Shown: positions 52,872 through 64,000 of the stretch, in pieces
How positions within the stretch are numbered: position 1 is the first letter of the stretch
How the letters are laid out: each line of letters begins with the position of its first letter
Source of the DNA: Zeus faber
Lineage: Eukaryota > Chordata > Actinopteri > Zeiformes > Zeidae
DNA length: 64,000 nucleotides
Direction: 5' to 3'
Assembly (NCBI GenBank): GCA_960531495.1
Contig: OY482846.1
Span: 13,585,986 to 13,649,985, forward strand
Program-made: the position numbers and the translations under genes
The notes under the pieces: generated by a model
Databases searched by the model: none
What the model was told of the DNA's origin: nothing
Seen by the model: only the letters and a program-made list of their open reading frames with translations

Positions 52872-53451
52872 TATTGCACTCTCATTTTCAATGTCATTGT
52901 TGTTTGTAGTCATTTGCCAATGAGTATATTGATATTTCTATGATGCATTAAACTTCTGCAGCACGTGGTTGTCCATTTATTGTTATTTTAAATGTTCTTA
53001 GGCCAGTACTGATTGCTGATCCGATAGTGCCTCCTACTGCCAGAGAATGGTGCAAAAAAAGGTATACCCTGTAGTTCGTCACATGACCAGTTAGTGGTGC
53101 TAGTTGGCCATCGACGAATGTGAAAAATATACTAAAATGTATTTATTCATGTGCCGGCTACATCCTGTTGTCAAAAACAGATGTGTAAAGATACTGTAGT
53201 TGGCAAGCTCAGTTAATGGTTTACAAAGTTGCATATTTACTACATGAATTCTTTCAGAGTTTGAAGCGCGGTTGGGTCAACCAACAAAAGCCAACACACT
53301 CCTGTCTAATTTAACCGCACAACAGTAAGTTTGTATTTCTTCACCTGACCTTTTGATTAGGTACCCAGATTGCACCACCAATAGGTAAATGATTTAACCT
53401 GATGATGTCATGAATGAGTAGACAATAGCCCTTTTAGTTCCATTGTCTCTC

Positions 53452-53705
53452 GCTTGGTGCAGTGGCGTGTGCCTGTAATCCAAGTCCCTGGGAGGCTGAG
53501 ACTGGTGGATGGTTTGAGCTCGGGAGTTCTGAGCTGCAGTGTTCTGTGTCGATCGGGTGTCCACGCTAAGCTCGGTATCAATATGGTGTTCCTGGGGGAT
53601 CCCGGGACTGCCAGGTTGTCTAAGGAGGGGTGCACTGGCCCAGCGCGGAAACAGAGCAGGTTAAAGCCCCCGTGCCGCTCAGTAGCGGGATTGCACCTCT
53701 GATAG
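53452..53705 (+). pseudogene. 7SL copy 18, 3' end lost to a LINE insertion
   Basis: Begins GCTTGGTGCAGTGGCG and runs normally to GGGATTGCACCTCTGATAG, where LINE sequence takes over. The last 45 or so bases and the terminator are missing. The 5' flank retains TGATGTCA but the TATA-like box is changed (CCCTTTTAGTT). Confidence 0.88.
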
Positions 53706-55068
53706 GCGATAGTGGCGCCGCCCTTAGCGGTTGCCGGCGCTCCGGTTACTCTTTTACTTTTTAGTATTTTTTTTCCTTTTTTTATCATAATGTACGCCAA
53801 AAAAACATCGAAAGTTACCTCATACGACCGCGATGCACTCATGGTTATAAAATTTTCCCTAAACGAACAACTTTGGGACTTTTTATCCATGGGAGCAGAG
53901 TGGCCGGCGGAAATACTACGCGGGAACACTCTGAACAACAACAACAACAACAAGAATGGAGCCGCTGTTCCACGAGCGGGCCAACGGAGGAAGCACCGAA
54001 GTAAACGAGGCGGCATTCGGGTCAGAATGAGGACGCAACCTTACCGTCCACCTCTGCCAAGCATCCTTCTTGCTAACGTCCAGTCCCTGGAGAACAAGAT
54101 GGATGAACTTTGAGCGAGGATTAAATTCCAGCGAGACACGAGGAACTGTTGCGTCCTCTGCCTGACGGAAACATGGCTGAACCACTGGTGCCGGATGAAG
54201 CCATACGTCCAGCCGAGGCCTTCTCCGTGTTCCGCGGCGACAGAACGGGAGAGTCGGGGAAATCCAAAGGTGGAGGTGTCTGCCTAATGGTAAACAACCG
54301 CTGGTGTAACGCCAACAACACCAAATTCCTCTCCCACTCCTGCTCGCCGAACCTGGAACAGCTGACCATACTATGCCGTCCATTTTATCTCCCCCGGGAA
54401 TTTAGCACGGTCATCATTACAGCCGTTTATATCCCACCGCAAGCAGACACCGACGCAGCTCTGTCGGTTCTGTACGATGTGTTGTGCGGATTTCAGAACA
54501 GACATCCCGACGCGGCTGTGGTGGTGACTGGGGACTTTAACAGGGCCAACCTTAAAAAAGTTCTGCCGAATTTCCACCAACACATCACGTGTGCCACCAG
54601 GGGAGATAGAACTTTGGACCATTGTTACACACCTTACAAGAACGGATACAAGACCATCTCGCTCCCTGCTTTCGGGAAATCAGATCACGCCGCGATCTCG
54701 CTGGTTCCTCTTCACAGGCCTCTGATCGCGCGGGATCTGGTGATGACGAGGGAAGTGAAGCGGTGGACGGACCAATCGGAGGCTGCGCTTCAGGACGCTC
54801 TGACTGACGTAGACTGGGACATGTTCCAAACAAGTTCAAGTGACGTCAGCGAGTTTACGGAGGTTGTAGTAAGTTTTGTGATTAGCTCGCGGATAATATC
54901 GTTCCCACGGTGAAAGTTCAGATATTTCCAAACCAGAAACCATGGGTTGATAAATCCATCCGCTGCGCTCTGAATGCTCGCACGGCCTTTACAACGACGG
55001 TCTTGTATCTGGTAATATGGACAATTACAAAGCGGCGTCGTACAATCTGCGGAGGGCGGTGAGGGACG
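53706..55068 (+). mobile_element. Second copy of the L2/CR1-type LINE, 3' half deleted
   Basis: Begins with the same GCGATAGTGGCGCCGCC 5' end as the copy at 46551 and aligns with it for about 1.36 kb through the endonuclease. It then stops at GTGAGGGACG and returns abruptly to 7SL spacer sequence. Unlike the usual 5' truncation of LINEs, the 5' end is kept and the 3' end is gone, so a later deletion removed the reverse transcriptase together with about 350 bp of spacer. Confidence 0.9.
53790..54913 (+). pseudogene. Broken LINE ORF fragment (endonuclease part)
   Basis: Starts MYAKKTSKVTSYDRDAL and is in frame through QLWDFLSMGAEWPAE, where the first copy is shifted. It hits a stop at 54112 (GAACTTTGAGCG). 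A two-base shortening near 54180 (GGCTGAACCACTGG) shifts the frame, and another break comes near 54885. The endonuclease motifs VTGDFN and SDHAA are still readable. Confidence 0.88.
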
Positions 55069-55255
55069 GACGCAGATGGGTCAACCAACAAAAGCCAACA
55101 CACTCCTGTCTAATTTAACCGCAAACAGTAAGTTTGTATTTCTTCACCTGACCTTTTGATTAAGTCCCCAGATGGCACCACCAATAGGTAAATGATTTAA
55201 ACCAATGATCTCATGAATGATTAGATAGGAGCCCTTTTTATTTCCCCTGTCTCTT

Positions 55256-55480
55256 GCTAGGTGCAGTGGTGTGTGCCTGTAATCAAAGTCCCTGGGAGGC
55301 TGAGGCTTCGTTTGAGCTTCGGAGTTCTGAGCTGCAGCGTTCTGTGTCAATCAGGTGTATGTGCTAAGTTCAACATCATCATGGTGTTCCTAGGGTATCC
55401 AGGGACCACCGGGTCGTCTAAGGAGGGGTGCACCGACCCAGGTCGGCGATGGAGCAGGTTAAAGCCCCTGTGCAGCTGGT
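55256..55480 (+). pseudogene. 7SL copy 19, diverged and 3'-truncated
   Basis: Recognisable from GCTAGGTGCAGTGG through GGTCGTCTAAGGAGGGGTGC and GGAGCAGGTTAAAGCCCCTG, then similarity ends. The upstream CRE-like site has become CAATGATCTCATGAATG. No terminator. Confidence 0.85.
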
Positions 55481-55949
55481 GTACAAATCTGCAGAGCTTT
55501 CTTTCTCTTAATCTACGGGTGATTATAATTTTATCACAATGGTGCCATCCTGTTATAGGCTGTAAGCCTACATCTATAAGCTAACAAATTGATGTGCGTA
55601 TTTCCTGCAAAATGCAACGATCGCCTTGTTGCAATCCACCAACACATTTCATGTGTTTTAAACTTTAAACAATTGTGTTTTAAACAATTCCACTTTCATT
55701 AAGCAAGTATATTCTTGCTGTTAAATAAACGCCTTTTTAAAAACATTTTTTTTTTGTGTTGATGACGCTGTTCAACATTCTCTACAAACACAAGAAAATT
55801 GCAGAGATTGCCCCATTCAGTAGTGTGTGAAGTGCCTATGTGGCAAGTACCCATGTGCCTTTGTTGGTCCCCAAAACACTTGCATTGTGGGAGCTGACTG
55901 AATGAAATGTGAAATCCTGCGGCAGGTCACATTTTTGTTTTATTGTAAC

Positions 55950-56160
55950 AGTTTTCGCACTTGTCCCGCTGTGTTGCTCAGGCTGCACTACAGCATCTAT
56001 TCACAGCTACTGGTCAGGTGACGATCTACAGGGTATATTTTTTTTCTTTTACCATTCTCTTCCAGTAGGAGGCACTATAGCACACGCAATCGGTACTGGC
56101 CTATGAACATTTAAAATAACAAATGGACAACCACGCGCTGCAGATGTTTAATTGTAACAG
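55950..56160 (-). repeat. Inverted fragment of the 7SL unit (3' gene end plus spacer)
   Basis: On the minus strand, CTGTGAATAGATGCTGTAGTG and the following bases up to GGGAC match the 3' end of 7SL (about 55960-56008). The adjoining 56010-56150 matches the unit spacer (GCCAGTACCGATTGCG, AGTGCCTCCTACTGG, CATTTGTTATTTTAAATG). The two pieces are not in the order of an intact unit, showing rearrangement. Confidence 0.75.
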
Positions 56161-56296
56161 TTATTGCACTTATAGGTGTTAAGTTATTACTAATTGGTGT
56201 GTTTAAAACCCTACATAGGCTCCACACCTTTTATCAGCAAAGTTGGGCAGTCAGTATATAATAAGAAAATGTATCATTGATATTTCAATATCTATG

Positions 56297-56332
56297 CTCG
56301 TGCCTGTGAATATATATAGTCACAGGCACGAG
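56297..56332. repeat. Perfect 13-bp inverted repeat at the edge of the inverted 7SL copy
   Basis: CTCGTGCCTGTGA and TCACAGGCACGAG flank the 10-base loop ATATATATAG. The arms correspond to the 7SL segment ATCGCACCTGTGA, so the palindrome marks a head-to-head junction of two 7SL 3' segments. Confidence 0.8.
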
Positions 56333-56555
56333 CCCACCACTGAGGGGCACGGGGGCTTTGACTTGCTTAATTTATGACCTGGGCACCTCTCCTAAAGTGA
56401 CCTGGTGGTCCTGGGATCCATCAGGAACACCATGTTGATACCAAACTTAGCACAGACACATGATTGACACAGAACACGAAAGCTCAGAACTCCTATGATC
56501 CTTCAGCCTCAGCCTCCCAGCGACTTGATTAAAGGCACACGCCACTGCACCTGTC
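56310..56555 (-). pseudogene. 7SL copy 20, inverted and degenerate
   Basis: The reverse complement reads GGTGCAGTGGCGTGTGCC, GGGAGGCTGAGGCTG, GTGCTAAGTTTGGTATCAAC and CCCCCGTGCCCCTCAGTGG, so nearly the whole 7SL is present. It has many substitutions and ends at CTGTGA. It closes the array on the right in opposite orientation. Confidence 0.88.
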
Positions 56556-56559
56556 AACT

Positions 56560-58540
56560 GACAGAGGGACTGAAAGTGGTTTCATCTCCTCATCTAATCT
56601 ATGATGTCACCAGTTTCACATCGTCTACTGTACCGATGCGTTGTACTATCTAGGGGTGTAATTTAAAATATCACATTGCGAGATGCAAGCTTATCTTAAG
56701 GGTGCAGTAAGCAGATATAAATATTCAATATCAAATATTTTAATACTGACAAAAGGCCACATTTATTTATTTTGGATTAGTGTCCATTTATTGTTATTTT
56801 AAATGTTGCCTAAGAAAGCATTAGTTAGAAACTCTCTATAAATACAATTGAAATACATGATAGTCTATGATTCTCTCATCCCTATGTATGAGAGAACACA
56901 TACAGTTTCTCCAGAATACTAACTTCAGTCCAATCTCATGTCTGAGTTTGTTCCATTTGTGGCCACATGGGCGTCTACCTCCTCCACCTGAAGGCCCAGG
57001 GCAGTTCCCACAAGTGGAGTCAGTGGCTGTTCTGGCAGTCCGGCCCAGTGCAATGGATTTTGATAGAGCAGTTCAAGGGAGAGGGTTGGAATAAGGGGCA
57101 GAGGGGTGCATGTAGAGGGTTTTGGCACCCTGCTATGGTCTAATAGAGAGAGTGCATTGTGCTATGACCTAAATTTGTTGACCTGGAACCGCAGAAAAAG
57201 GTTCGAGTGAATGGGAAGCGGCAACACCTCTTCACCCTCCATTGCCCAGTACTCATTGACCAGACAATGACATCAGCCAACTGTCAGCCAATATTATCTG
57301 ACAATTAGCCCTTTAGGGGACTCAACAACAAAAAGTAAAACAATGTTCCAGTACCATAGCTTATTGTTTAACCCGTTTAAAGGAGATTGGTATTTGGTGG
57401 TTTGACCTAAATGAAGAGAAGCTTACTATTACAAGAAAGGTTACTGGTCAAAATCTGGCTCTGACTGCACTGTATGTGAGAGAAGGTCATGGGGCTGTCT
57501 TGTTTACCGTACGCCAACTACCCTTTTGAAGGGTCTTTGAGTCAGGCACTTCAATTAAAACATATGCCAAGCCTCTTTGGGGTGCCTGAGTCAACCAGCC
57601 TGATGGCCTCTTCCACAAAAACATCTCAGCACTACAAAAATCTTTCCCCGACCATCGTGCATGGAGCAAGGCTAGAGCCGATTCCCCGTGATCGCTCCAA
57701 TCAGATGCAACTTTTATTTAACAAAGATTCTTGACAAATCCAAAGCAAGTTGAAAATGCAGAAGAAGGAGCAGCACTTGTTCTAGCTAAGAGGTGATTTC
57801 AGGACAAAAGAAACTAAAGCTAATGTTGCTCCCTGGAGTCAGTTCCCGATGCAAAATAGTTTTTAGGCTTCGGACCCAATAGCCACAGTGTCGCCGTCAC
57901 TTTCCTTGACCTGCATGTTTATTCACAGTTTGCTGGTGTGTCTTAGACGGGCCCCACTTTCCCTGTTTTTATTTGCTTATGAATTCATCTCTGCAGTTGT
58001 GGGAGGAGGGCACACATAAATCTCTCCCAGTTTTTCATCAAGTCCGACTGCATTCTTTACAGTCCCTTGATGAGACAGGGGAGCAAACCCGGGGTGGGGC
58101 TGGAAGATTTACGGCCAACGGGAGCGTGCTGGCCATTAGGCCCGGCTTCCTGCTAATGAATACTCAGCACTGGTGCGCTGGGAGGCAAGCGTATTGTGCT
58201 CATCAATCCACGGCCATCCTCAGGGAAAAGGCACACTGTATTCTGACCCTGCCAGGTCAAAGGACATGGCTACTTTCATACACAGCTGTTTGGGCATCAG
58301 ATAATGTGTGCTGGGTGCATGTGTAGTGTTTCATGTATAGATTGACCATGCCCTTTGAAATGCTAAAAAATAACTTTAATTTTGACGAGATGTCATTGCT
58401 CTGCAGCTTTATTTGCATTCTGCATTACATTGCCTTCTCCTCAATTGTAGCATAAATCCTGAGGAGAGGATTAAAAACTCAGTCTGCCGAGGCGCAGTTA
58501 AAAGAGCAGAGATTGTGAGGTGTCATCCTAGCAGGAGGAA
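56560..58540. other. Intergenic DNA right of the 7SL array
   Basis: Several reading frames of 60-117 codons occur (for example 57973-58326) but none resembles a known protein and none has clear splice sites. The segment at about 58020-58260 is more GC-balanced than its surroundings. Confidence 0.35.
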
Positions 58541-58570
58541 ACCAGATTGTGCCAATCCCTGACACACAAT

Positions 58571-58608
<38 letters not shown>

Positions 58609-58639
58609 CACGCACACACACACACACACACGCACACGT
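58571..58639. repeat. (CA)n microsatellite
   Basis: CA run with four CG interruptions. Confidence 0.95.
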
Positions 58640-58679
58640 TCCCATCGCTTTCTTCTTTATCTCTTTGCTCCCTTTGGGG

Positions 58680-58900
58680 GATTGTCGCGTGGCGGCGTCG
58701 GGAGCCCCAGCTGTTGCCCCGTGATGAGCGGCTCCAAGATGAGGCGGGTCGCCATCAAAATGGTGGCTTCCCGCAGGAGGGGAGCAATGAGCGCTGTAAT
58801 TAGTGGAGAATAATGCCGGTGGGTACGGCTGAGTGCTCCCCCGGGGCCTTAGGGACGGATGGGGGCTCTCAGACGCGTGGTTAACCTGTGGGGGCCGCTA
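58680..58900. other. GC-rich block, candidate conserved non-coding element
   Basis: GC-rich sequence with an embedded homeodomain-type core (GCTGTAATTAGTGGAG near 58795), between a CA repeat and AT-rich DNA. No known exon recognised. Confidence 0.3.
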
Positions 58901-58962
58901 GTACCTGTGGCTGAGAGGAGGAGTGCTCATCGCTGGTATGTGTAAGAAAAAAAAGAGAAATG

Positions 58963-58981
58963 TATATATATATATATATAT
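58963..58981. repeat. (TA)n microsatellite
   Basis: Short TA run. Confidence 0.9.
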
Positions 58982-59607
58982 TCCACAACTCTGTGCTGTA
59001 TCTATTACTTTATATTTTGCATTACATATCACTTGTTGGACACCTTGTTTTTATTTTTACCCCAATCCTTGTCTTTGTCATTAAAAACACTTAGTATGGA
59101 TTTTACGCGATTTGTTTTGTGAACATAGGAACCACAAAATAAATCTGGTGTGTTGATAAATAAGCGGATGAGGAAGGCCAGGGGGCTCGAGGGCTGTGTT
59201 TAGAAACTCTAAGTCTGTCATGTATATTGAAAGTACAAATCAAGAATCCCTTTAGTTCCTCATTATGCTTTTCATATCGCCATAATGTTTGTATACCGCG
59301 GGAAAAAAGAAAAGAAAGTCCTTTGAATACCAGTGTGTGTGTGTGTGTGTATGTGTGTCAGCTGCATGCTGGTGCGTGCAGACCTGTGACAGCTCCATAT
59401 GTTCAATCTGCGCCCGGCGATGACGAGCGAGGCCACCGGATAGATCCAGCTGGAGACGTGCAGAGGAACCTGCGGCCTCCTGGGAAATCATATCCCCCCT
59501 CCTCACCCTCCTCCTCTTCTGCACTGTGTCCACTTCCTTAGCACCCCAGCAAGGTATCAATAAGTGGGTAATTGAATTTTTTTTCAGCACAAACACTGGC
59601 ATCATGT

Positions 59608-59726
<119 letters not shown>

Positions 59727-59779
59727 GTGTGCGTTATCACACCTCCCATGCATTCAAGCAGGGAGGATGAATGTTTAAT

Positions 59780-61360
59780 CCATTAAATAACATTTGCAAT
59801 CTGTAATGACACGCGGTCGCATGGAGGGAAGGAGGGTACGGTGGAACCTGCTGCCCACACACTGACACACCATTTGCTTTTTTGTTTTTGTGTCCTCACT
59901 TTGAGGTGTTGAAATAACAAATTAAATGTTTATGAATGGGGACATCATGGCGATGAACATGTCCATAGGTTTTTTGTGAATCTGATAATTGGGTCACTAC
60001 AGCAGACGCCATCAAATCACCACAAATATTAAATGATAACCTAAAGATTTGTTGAAATGTATATTTATATAAAACATTCCACTCATACATGAGGCATTCC
60101 ATTCATTTTATTTGTGTTATTGTTGTAAAGCAAGAACATTTTTTTTATATTCCTAATAATCAGGGGAGACATTATTAAAAATACCTTCCTCAAATTACTA
60201 GTTTGTACCCTTCAGTTACAACAGTGTGCCCACAAAGTATTCAAAATCACCGATATATATATTTTTCTGAAAAGTGGCCAAAATGACCTTTGAAATCAAA
60301 ATTCTCATATTGATTCACAACTAAATCTTACCAATTCTAAATGTCCAATAACTCTGTTGTTTGACCAGAGGACAAAATATTCACCAATATACAGTCAATG
60401 ACTTAACATATACATCAGAACCTAATCTTGAACTTCACAAGATCTGCAAAGCTTTTCACTGATATGCTTGGGGAAAGTCTACACACCAGGGTCCACTCTT
60501 TCCAAAAACTTCACTTTGACATAAAGAAAAGTTTCTTACAAACCTTCACAAACTACACCAGCATCACTGGGTCTTCATAATAACACCTACTTGGATTTGT
60601 ACTGGAAATAAAAAAGGCAGGACTTGCCCAAAGACATCTAGGGCTGCAGATGGAGAGGTGCACCTCGTGGGTAGCTGGTAGTTGTGCATTCACAGAGATT
60701 GAAAATAGCTTTTTGATTAAAAAAAAAATGTGGTAAGGCCAAAGACGAAGCCTTAAACCTGAAAATCTGATGATACTCAACCCTGGACATTTTAAGGTAA
60801 CCCCTCAAACTGGCATGGGTGCTTGAACAGCAGAGGAGTTTGAATTTGAAAGTCAGATGGGAATGGAGGGTCATGCGGGAGCGGAGGAGACGCAGTGTGG
60901 GACTGGGATGAACGCAGAGGCTCATTCAAAGGAAGCCAGAAAATCATAACACGAGTGATGGCACAAGCAGCAGCACAGCACCCAATGTGACCCAAACACC
61001 CTTCAGAATGATTCATATATCTTAAAACGTTGTCTCCTTGGGGTTGTCATAGCTGTCATATCAATGTGAAATAAGGGAAGGCCTGGAAGTATGTAAGCAT
61101 CATTTTCTATCTACCTGAAATGGAGAAGGAGAATGCTTCCAGTGCATAAAGCTCTTAGTATGAGGCTTGGATTTTGTGTTCTCGAGCAGTAGAAACAGCA
61201 TTGTTAATCAACGTTAAAAGACATTGTTAATAGATTAAATAAAGTTTGGTTAAGGAAAAAAAAGACATCTATGGATATTTATATTTAGTTAAACCACATA
61301 ATAACAAAGCAAAATGAATGTGTGGTGGCATTTTAAGATTGAAAATAATTCCAAAGTTTA
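59780..61360. other. Intergenic AT-rich DNA, no recognised feature
   Basis: No gene, RNA or known repeat was seen here. Confidence 0.4.
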
Positions 61361-61590
61361 GGGCTAAAAGCTTGTGTCCATATTTAGTGCATGTCCTAGT
61401 TTCCTACAATAGTCATCACGAGACTCATAAAGTTGTGGTGCGGCAAAATGTATGACATGAAAAACGCAAGTAGTTTGGATTGTGAAAGTTGCAAATGCTT
61501 GGAACCTTTCATCAGTCACAGTCAACAGGGCCTGCTGTGTAAACTCACATCCTCCTCCCTCATCCTCCCCCTTCCTTGCCCTCTCCAGAA

Positions 61591-61616
61591 ACGCATGCAC
61601 ACACACACACACGCAG

Positions 61617-61686
<70 letters not shown>
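61591..61686. repeat. (CA)n microsatellite
   Basis: Long CA run interrupted once by CGCAGGCG. Confidence 0.97.
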
Positions 61687-61688
<2 letters not shown>

Positions 61689-61794
61689 GAGCAGCAGCCC
61701 CCCTCCCTGCACAAACGGTGACAGTGTGATCGCTGAGTTGCACTCCTGATCCAAAACGAGTTTGCTAGCTGTGGTTTTCTCATGCTGCTCGCAC

Positions 61795-61945
61795 AATGGC
61801 GTGTATACGGGAGCTGCCTGGTGGCATTGCTTAATTAGGCGAAGAGTTGATTCATTTGCACTAATTGACAGCTAATTAAAGGACTGGGGCACATCAAATT
61901 GATGTTCTCTAAGCCGCCGGGCCCGGGCAGCAGGGGGCGGTTACT
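61795..61945. promoter_or_regulatory. Homeodomain-motif cluster, candidate conserved enhancer
   Basis: Contains TTAATTAGGC, CACTAATTGACAG and GCTAATTAAAGG within about 60 bases, followed by a GC-rich end. Dense TAATTA cores are common in vertebrate developmental enhancers. Conservation cannot be tested here. Confidence 0.35.
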
Positions 61946-62689
61946 GGTTATGTTGTGCACTGTTGCAGAAGTGTGTTTGTGTGTCTACGTGAGTGTGTGT
62001 TCTTGTGGTGTCTCCAGGGGTTGCACCTGCCTTGGGGAAGCCACCCCCCAAAAAACATATGCCGCACGTCTGGACGGGACCGGCTCATCCTCCAGCGTTG
62101 AAATGCAGCCTGTAAAGCTCGGCCCCATTCCCATTCTGAAACAATTAAGGTCTGCAGAAAGCAAAGTGCGGCAAAAATAACATTTGTAAATCTGGCTAAA
62201 TCAACTGGGGTCTGACAAAATCCTTGGACTATGGATTACAGTAGGTAAATATCAGATATCAGTCAGTTTTAAATCCAGGTGCCCCCCCGAATCCCGGGTG
62301 GACGCACTGTACCCCAGACCAACTTAATGAGGGAAGAGCTGCATCCCTGCTACTGTTGGCGTGGCCCTGGCAGCGGCCTCGGTCTGGGACGCCTCCACAG
62401 GACGTTTTAACTCGCCGCGATCTGCAGTTTGTGGGCCAAACAGTAAAACGTCCCAAGTGAGTCGAGGCAAATCCTTCCCTTTCTGCACGCCAAGCGCCCG
62501 GCAGGGGACCGGGAACGGGCTGTCCCCCTGTCTGCCGGTGCAGGCCATGTGAATAATAATAATAATAAAGAAAACAACAATTAGGGGCTTCCCGGAGTCT
62601 CGGGGAGACGTGTACCGCACGGTGCGACTGCTCACCCCCTCAGCCCGGACCCGGCCGCTGCCACGGCGCAGAACAGTCGGGGGCATTGT

Positions 62690-62990
62690 CTCACCTAATT
62701 ACACTGAGATCAGGGGCCCCTTTTTTGTGTTGCCGTGGCCATGCCTGTCCGATTTCCTTCTCCTGCCTAACTGCTAGTCCTTGTCCACTCTGGAAGTGTG
62801 CTAATTAGATGAGAAATGTGCCCGAGTAATTATGTCAGTTCTGATTACAGCCAGCCGCAGTGAGGAATATTTTTTTTGGTGAAGAAATGTTTGGTGAGGG
62901 GGCCCCTCTCGCTCTCTCTCTCCCACGTTACCCAAAGTTGTTGTTTTTTTGCCCCTCGTTATGCAAATAGCACATCTGCACATGTGGCGT
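62690..62990. promoter_or_regulatory. Second AT-core/POU motif cluster, candidate conserved enhancer
   Basis: Contains CCTAATTACAC, GTGCTAATTAGATG, GAGTAATTATG, an OTX-like CTGATTACAGCC and the octamer ATGCAAAT (near 62960). No exon is recognisable. Confidence 0.35.
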
Positions 62991-63948
62991 GGAGCGCGCA
63001 CACCATTGTGTTCCCCAAACCTCAGTCCCTTATGAGACGCACTCCTATGCCGCAGGAATGGAAACGACGGAATGACACTCGCGCGCCTTTTTTTTTTGCC
63101 CTACTCACGGCTTTGTGCACACAAACTGTTGGATCACCCGTGGCACATAAAGCCTTTGTTTCATTCCCTACGGGGAGATGTTTTGATCAGCGGCTGTAGG
63201 GTGACCCTGCTCCTCAGGTGGAATGCTTATCTCTGGAAGACTGCAATTAGCTGGATTAGAAGAGCCACTTCCGGGCGTAGCTTCAAGCCTCCAAAAATAG
63301 TGGCAGCCAGGCTGTTCACAGCGGGTTTTGGAGACTTTAGACAACTGAGTAAATGTGTCCATTTATATTACAAAGCTGAAGAATTCTGGGTTGTATCTGA
63401 ATTCAATATAGTTAAAGGTCACCAAAACATAACATGTTTCATTGGTTCACAGGCAGTTTTAAACTATATAGTGTTTCAGCCTCTGATGACACACATTGTG
63501 ATTCAAAAGCCAAGAAAGCTGTCGCCACCATCCCAAAATCAATCCAAAGTCTCAGCTGTGGCTTATTTGTATGGTATGGTTTGCTATTTAATGCCCCTAA
63601 TATAAGCACTTTTTTAAAGTATTACGTATTTCATCATTGCAAGAGAAAATGAAACATTTCGAAACATTTCCAAATTTTTAAGTCTAGCCAACAAAAAAAA
63701 AAAATAGCTTCACAGCATTTCCACTAGAGAACTTTATATGAAATTAGTTTAAAACCACGTGAGACATGTACTCTACTTCTGTTCTGGGCAATTATAAAAA
63801 TAAATAAATGACATGGATACAAACCCTTAACAATTGTGACGTTGAGGAGACCAAGAGTCATTTTCAATCTTCTGTTTTGTGATGTTTTACAATAAACATC
63901 TTTACACGAACAGATGCTAATGATGAAAGTGGAGTTTGGAAATGATTT

Positions 63949-63978
63949 ATGTTTGTGTGTGTGTGTGTGTGTGTGCGT
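63949..63978. repeat. (TG)n microsatellite
   Basis: TG run near the right end of the window. Confidence 0.9.
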
Positions 63979-64000
63979 GCGATCTATGAGGTGTTGTAGA

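Larger units (their letters stand above)
35393..55480 (+). repeat. Tandem array of 7SL (SRP RNA) gene units, 878-bp period
   Basis: From 36218 to 46173 twelve 7SL genes repeat at exactly 878 bp. After a 3531-bp LINE insertion the same period resumes. Each unit contains a roughly 298-nt 7SL gene, a T4 terminator and about 580 bp of spacer. The spacer includes a CACGTG E-box about 100 bp after the gene and a CRE-like TGATGTCA 42-49 bp before the next gene. One unit (51163-51696) has lost 344 bp of spacer. The first and last units are strongly decayed. Similarity between units is very high across gene and spacer, which points to recent amplification or homogenisation. The spacer itself shows no other RNA or protein gene. 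Confidence 0.95.

Overview
The window looks like teleost fish nuclear DNA, probably a spiny-rayed fish. It has compact multi-exon genes with GT/AG introns, abundant CA/TG, GATA and ACAT microsatellites, L2/CR1-type LINEs, hAT-type MITEs and a decayed Ty1/copia element. The gene content matches the vertebrate FOS-TMED10-EIF2B2 neighbourhood (human 14q24.3). No bacterial features were seen.

Layout. (1) 1-7150: intergenic DNA with simple repeats and a decayed copia LTR element (about 1873-4006). (2) 7190-15760: two c-Fos family genes, head to head. A fos-like paralogue lies on the minus strand (CDS 9922 to 7779) and a fosab-like gene on the plus strand (CDS 13511 to 15258). Each has four coding exons. 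The roughly 3.6 kb between their start codons holds CArG, CRE and TATA motifs typical of immediate-early promoters. (3) 15760-21400: intergenic DNA with a CRE cluster, a perfect 21-bp hairpin and a complete hAT-like MITE. (4) 21514-28467: tmed10 (p24 delta cargo receptor, 5 coding exons). (5) 30153-34364: eif2b2 (eIF2B beta, 8 coding exons). (6) 35393-56555: a tandem array of 7SL (signal recognition particle RNA) genes. The unit is 878 bp: a roughly 298-nt 7SL gene with an upstream CRE-like site, a TATA-like box and a T4 terminator, plus about 580 bp of spacer. Twenty 7SL copies or fragments are visible; fifteen look intact. The array is interrupted by a nearly intact L2/CR1-type LINE (46551-50081) and a second, 3'-deleted copy of it (53706-55068). 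It decays at both edges and ends in inverted 7SL fragments. (7) 56560-64000: intergenic or intronic DNA with microsatellites and AT-rich blocks that may be conserved non-coding elements; no coding exon was recognised.

The main discovery is the 7SL array. It includes a higher-order duplication of a four-unit block (36218-39729 and 39730-43241), and its promoter architecture resembles that of mammalian 7SL genes. The protein genes are conserved single genes rather than a pathway: Fos proteins are stimulus-induced AP-1 subunits, TMED10 works in ER-Golgi transport, and eIF2B beta is part of the eIF2 exchange factor. SRP RNA serves ER targeting of nascent proteins, but nothing in the sequence shows co-regulation with tmed10.
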